Assembly (NCBI GenBank): GCA_024236075.1
Contig: JACKLE010000002.1
Span: 310,001 to 374,000 of the forward strand
From: Alphaproteobacteria bacterium
GTDB taxonomy: Bacteria; Pseudomonadota; Alphaproteobacteria; JACAEB01
DNA: 64,000 nucleotides
Direction: 5' to 3'
Part shown: piece after piece, positions 60,938-64,000 of the stretch
Numbering within the stretch: the first letter of the stretch is position 1
Layout of the letters: each line of letters opens with the position of its first letter
Made by a program: the position numbers and the translations under genes
Notes under the pieces: model-generated
What the model was told of the DNA's origin: nothing
The model's database searches: none
Seen by the model: the letters and a program-made list of their open reading frames with translations, nothing else

Positions 60938-63382
60938 ATGCGGACTAGCGAACGAGGTGCGCTCAAGATCGTGACGCGCACGGCGCTGCTGGGGGCGGTA
61001 GCGGGAAGCATCCTGGCGCTGGACATGGCGCCGGCCTATGCGGCGACCGACGAGATCATCGTCAATGCGCGCCGGCGCGAGGAGTCCCTCAAGGACGTTC
61101 CAATCTCTGCCTTCGCGGCGAACGAGGAGTTCCTCGAGGCCTTCTCGATCGACGATGCGCGCGGTCTGCTCGCGCAAATTCCCGGCGTGCGGCTCGGCTC
61201 CGGCACGGTCGGCGCGGTCGTCGCGGACGACATCGTGGTGCGCGGCGTGGGCGTCGCGCGGATCGAAAGCTCGGGCTCGCCCACGGGCATCTTCCGGGAC
61301 GGCATGTTCATCGGCAACGGCACCTATTTCGGGCGGACCTTCACCAATTTCGACATGTTCGACCTCGAGACCTTCGAGCTCTACAAGGGCCCGCAGGTCG
61401 CCCTCTGGGGTCGCCAGGCGGCGGGCGGCGCGGTGAGCATCACCACGTCCAAGCCGAAATTCGACGAGTTCAGCGCAAAGGCGACCGTCGGCTACGAGGT
61501 CGAGCAGCAGGCCAAGAAGTTCGAGGGCGTCATCAACGTTCCGCTGTCGAGCAATTTCGCCGTGCGCTTCGCGACGCAAATCGATCACCGGGACGGCGGC
61601 TTCATCAAGGTGAAGGACTCCGCCTCGCCGATCGACGGCGAGAACCTCGACAAGGTGTTCAATGCCGGCGTTCGCGGCATGGTGCGCTGGCAGCCGACGG
61701 AGTGGTTCGACCAGCAGCTCACCGTCGAGTTCTACCGATCGAACAATCCCAGCTACTCGGCTTATTTCAACCGGCCGGGCCGCGGCGATCCGGGCAAGTT
61801 CGGGCGCGCCTGCACGAGGCCGTTGCCGCCGAGCCAGTTCCTCGCCAATCAGTACTGCTTCTACAACGTCGACGATCCGCAGACCGAAACGGACACGACC
61901 AATGTCTTCTACAAGGGCGTGTTCGACCTTGGTTTCGGTGCGCTCGACATTTCGGGCATCTACACCAAGCGTGAGACCGAAGTGCTGGACGAATGGGACG
62001 TGTGGGTCCATTCGCTCACCGGGGCGGTCATCGGCTTCGACGACGGAACCGGCGCAACCATGGTCGCCGGCACGATTCTGGGAACGATGATCGGGACGCT
62101 CGGCGTCGCGCCGGGCGACGACAGCACCTATCCTCGCGAGGGCTTTTTCGAGAAATACGGCATCCAGGCGCTCTTCAGCTCCGAGAAGATGGGCCCGTTG
62201 AGCTGGATCGCCGGCGCGGACTACTACTGGACGGACGATCGCTTCGCCCAACAGAACTACATCAATTTCTACAACCCCTACTCGGCGACTGTGGCGGGCA
62301 TACCGTCCGGCGGGCTCATCGCCAGGCGCTATCTCAACCAACAGCAGCGGCGTGACGGCGGCAATTCATGGTCCGTGTTCGGATCGGTCGACTACGACGT
62401 GCTGCGCTGGCTCGAGGTTTCCGCCGGTGCGCGCTACACGCAGAACAACACGCCCACCTGGGCCGACAACTATGGGGACTATACGTGCCCGCCGTCCGGC
62501 CCGCTTCCGGTCGGATGCCCGGGACCGGGGGGGCTCGTCCCCGGAGCGCCTTTCGGCCACGACATCCTTTCGGGCTTCGAAGTTCGCGAGAGCGTGTTCA
62601 CGCCGGAGGTCTCGGTGACCGCGCAGCTCTCCGACGAGGACAGCGTGTATTTCCGCTACGCCCAGGGCTATCGCCCCGCCGGCTTCGACACGCGTTCGCA
62701 GGGCGGTACCTTCCTCGGCGCCTACGGCACCGAGCGGGACGAGAGCTACGAGGTCGGCTTCAAGGGCTTTGCCTTCGAGCGGCTCATCGCGATCGAGCTC
62801 GCGGCCTACTACAACATCCTCAACAACTTCCAGATCCAGGACCGCTTCCTCGGCAATGACGGGTTCCTCCGGAACCGGATCTCCACCGCGCCGCTCGCGA
62901 TCGGCTACGGGGCGGAAGCCAATTTCCGCAGCAAGTTCGAGTGGGGGCCGGGCACGGTCAACGCGGGTCTCGGCTTTGCCTGGTCGGACGGCTACATCGA
63001 CGCCTACTACGCCGGCTCGACCTTGTCGGTGAACAGCGACAAGCGCCTCGCCGACACGCGCGACTATCAGCTCATCCTCAATTTCGGGTATGTCGCGCCC
63101 ATCCCGAACTGGAGCGACGCGAACTGGTTCACCAATGTGAGCTTCCGCGCCGAAGGCGGGGGCTGGATGGAGGCCGCCAACGTGTTCGAGCTTCCTCAAT
63201 CGGAAATGCTCGACGCGACGCTCGGCTTCACGGTCGGCACCTGGCGCGTCTCGGCCTTCGGCCACAACCTCACCAATCAGGTCGTGGAGAAGCAGGTCCT
63301 CAACGGCGTGTTCCCGGAAGGCCGGCTGTTCTTCTGGAACGATCCGCGGACCTGGGGCCTCGAGGTCACGAAGCGCTGGTAG
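60938..63382 (+). CDS. TonB-dependent outer-membrane receptor 6
   Basis: This 814-residue receptor has a signal peptide (about 1-36, TALLGAVAGSILALDMAPAYA), a TonB-box-like DEIIVNA at 38-44, and a plug domain in which the usual FGRNAVGG appears as WGRQAAGGAVSIT. The barrel ends LEVTKRW. It forms a third subgroup: the plug has a GNGTYFGRTFTNFDMFDLE stretch that recalls receptors 4 and 5, but loops differ. The ATG at 60938 follows AGGGGAGACG; the frame is open upstream without a signal peptide. It is next to the truncated receptor 7, whose N-terminus is very similar. A strong terminator follows. Ligand unknown. Confidence 0.92.
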   Translation: MRTSERGALKIVTRTALLGAVAGSILALDMAPAYAATDEIIVNARRREESLKDVPISAFAANEEFLEAFSIDDARGLLAQIPGVRLGSGTVGAVVADDIVVRGVGVARIESSGSPTGIFRDGMFIGNGTYFGRTFTNFDMFDLETFELYKGPQVALWGRQAAGGAVSITTSKPKFDEFSAKATVGYEVEQQAKKFEGVINVPLSSNFAVRFATQIDHRDGGFIKVKDSASPIDGENLDKVFNAGVRGMVRWQPTEWFDQQLTVEFYRSNNPSYSAYFNRPGRGDPGKFGRACTRPLPPSQFLANQYCFYNVDDPQTETDTTNVFYKGVFDLGFGALDISGIYTKRETEVLDEWDVWVHSLTGAVIGFDDGTGATMVAGTILGTMIGTLGVAPGDDSTYPREGFFEKYGIQALFSSEKMGPLSWIAGADYYWTDDRFAQQNYINFYNPYSATVAGIPSGGLIARRYLNQQQRRDGGNSWSVFGSVDYDVLRWLEVSAGARYTQNNTPTWADNYGDYTCPPSGPLPVGCPGPGGLVPGAPFGHDILSGFEVRESVFTPEVSVTAQLSDEDSVYFRYAQGYRPAGFDTRSQGGTFLGAYGTERDESYEVGFKGFAFERLIAIELAAYYNILNNFQIQDRFLGNDGFLRNRISTAPLAIGYGAEANFRSKFEWGPGTVNAGLGFAWSDGYIDAYYAGSTLSVNSDKRLADTRDYQLILNFGYVAPIPNWSDANWFTNVSFRAEGGGWMEAANVFELPQSEMLDATLGFTVGTWRVSAFGHNLTNQVVEKQVLNGVFPEGRLFFWNDPRTWGLEVTKRW

Positions 63383-63462
63383 CTCTTCGGCCGAAAGCGG
63401 GGGCGGCGATCCGATGCTCCCATCAGCGTCCATGAGCTGAGCCAGACGGATCGCCGAGATAG

Positions 63463-63500
63463 GGGTCTCCGGACGGATCGTCCGGGGACCCTTTTCGTTT
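63463..63500 (+). terminator. intrinsic terminator after receptor 6
   Basis: GGGTCTCCGGAC pairs with GTCCGGGGACCC (one T-G pair) around a GGATC loop, followed by TTTTCGTTT. It lies 80 bp after the receptor stop and resembles the terminator of receptor 4. Confidence 0.85.
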
Positions 63501-63690
63501 CTCGGCCCCGATCGATGCGATCGGTCGGGCAGCCACCGCTTCCGATGGAATAGCAACGCAGACGGATGAAAAAGATCTGACCGTGGCCAGGGATTGTCCA
63601 GGGCGCCGCGCCGTCCCGGCTCGCGAGCCTTGCCGCGGCGCATCGAGGCCGTGACGGAACTGCAACATGTTTTACTAATGCACATATGAT

Positions 63691-63715
63691 TCAAGTTTAA
63701 ACTTGACCCGAGTTA
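63691..63715. promoter_or_regulatory. palindrome and operator-like site upstream of receptor 7
   Basis: TCAAGTTTAAACTTGA (63691-63706) is a perfect 16-bp palindrome. Overlapping its end, TTGAC-CCGA-GTTA (63703-63715) is a one-mismatch TGAC-N4-GTCA site. The half-site AACTTGACCCG is shared with the receptor 6 region. Confidence 0.5.
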
Positions 63716-63826
63716 ATTTACGTCCCAACGTGGCGGGGGCTGGAGAGCGGCGCCGCGCCGTATGCGCGTGACGTTCCGCTCCGAGGGAAGCGAAGCCGGG
63801 GGCAAATCAGACCAAGGGAGGCCGCC

Positions 63827-64000
63827 ATGCGTTCGATTGAGGGCACTCGTCGGGCTGGAATCGTCAAAGCTGCATTGCTGGGTACCGTCGCGTCGTCGGG
63901 TCTCCTTCTCGATGCGGTGCCCGCGTTCGCCGCGACGGACGAGATCATCGTCACCGCGCGCCGGCGCGAGGAATCGCTCCAGGACGTGCCGATCTCGGCA
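63827..64000 (+). CDS. TonB-dependent outer-membrane receptor 7 (N-terminal part, cut by the window end)
   Basis: Only the first 58 codons lie in the window. They encode a signal peptide (1-36, AALLGTVASSGLLLDAVPAFA), the TonB box DEIIVTA at 38-44, and the start of the plug (RRREESLQDVPISA). The N-terminus is nearly superimposable on receptor 6 (TDEIIVxARRREESLxDVPISA), so the two are tandem paralogs. The ATG at 63827 follows AAGGGAGG. The frame stays open to the last base. Completeness cannot be judged here. Confidence 0.88.
   Translation, partial: MRSIEGTRRAGIVKAALLGTVASSGLLLDAVPAFAATDEIIVTARRREESLQDVPISA

Larger units (their letters stand above)
63383..63826. other. 444-bp spacer between receptors 6 and 7
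   Basis: No gene is seen. It contains the terminator of receptor 6 and, from about 63660, an AT-rich control region of receptor 7 with a perfect 16-bp palindrome and an operator-like site. The middle portion shows nothing notable. Confidence 0.5.

Overview
The window is GC-rich, densely coding DNA from a Gram-negative bacterium, most likely an alphaproteobacterium. Evidence for this is six complete TonB-dependent outer-membrane receptors plus the start of a seventh, a repeat at 30999-31105 of a kind I recognise from Hyphomicrobiales (Rhizobiales) intergenic regions, and an operon in the gene order of Caulobacter xylXABC. No rRNA, tRNA, CRISPR array, transposase or phage gene is visible.

Layout: 335-3260 holds a threonine/serine dehydratase, a wrecked LacI regulator, a polysaccharide deacetylase and a GntR regulator. 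3500-8018 is a compact four-gene operon that I read as the 2-hydroxyisobutyryl-CoA mutase pathway (hcmB, hcl, a MeaB-type GTPase, hcmA), with an MFS transporter downstream. 10010-17706 holds three tandem paralogous TonB-dependent receptors. 17775-27773 holds an alkylsulfatase-like metallo-beta-lactamase, a second GntR regulator, a GH1 glucosidase, an AAC(3)-like protein, an aldo/keto reductase, a PhyH dioxygenase, and a GH29 fucosidase followed by a DUF3604 protein. 28229-33995 holds two more receptors. 34232-41236 holds a sterol-desaturase-family protein, a Tat-exported serine hydrolase, a flavoprotein, an acyl-CoA ligase and a second MFS transporter. 41320-49592 is an apparent operon of two DUF3604 proteins and four tandem PD40 beta-propeller proteins. 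49702-55785 is a Weimberg-type sugar oxidation operon (xylX, xylA, xylB, xylC and an L-arabonate-dehydratase-type gene), followed by an enoyl-CoA hydratase and a small unknown protein. 57059-60655 on the minus strand holds DUF1501, DUF1800 and DUF1080 proteins. The window closes with a sixth receptor and a truncated seventh.

How the parts may work together: a 12-bp palindrome, TGAC-N4-GTCA, occurs perfectly in six intergenic regions and in near-matching form in several more. Every receptor has a copy upstream, and so do the GH29-DUF3604 pair and the DUF3604-DUF3604-PD40 operon. I infer one regulon for uptake and processing of an unidentified substrate, with DUF3604 (a PHP-like hydrolase of unknown function) and the PD40 proteins as its exported parts. 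The three tandem receptors also share a 7-bp-stem hairpin just upstream of the ribosome binding site, with a compensatory base-pair change between copies. These two regulatory layers, together with the DUF3604/PD40 operon, are the most novel content here. The hcm operon and the mixed Weimberg operon are recognisable catabolic modules.
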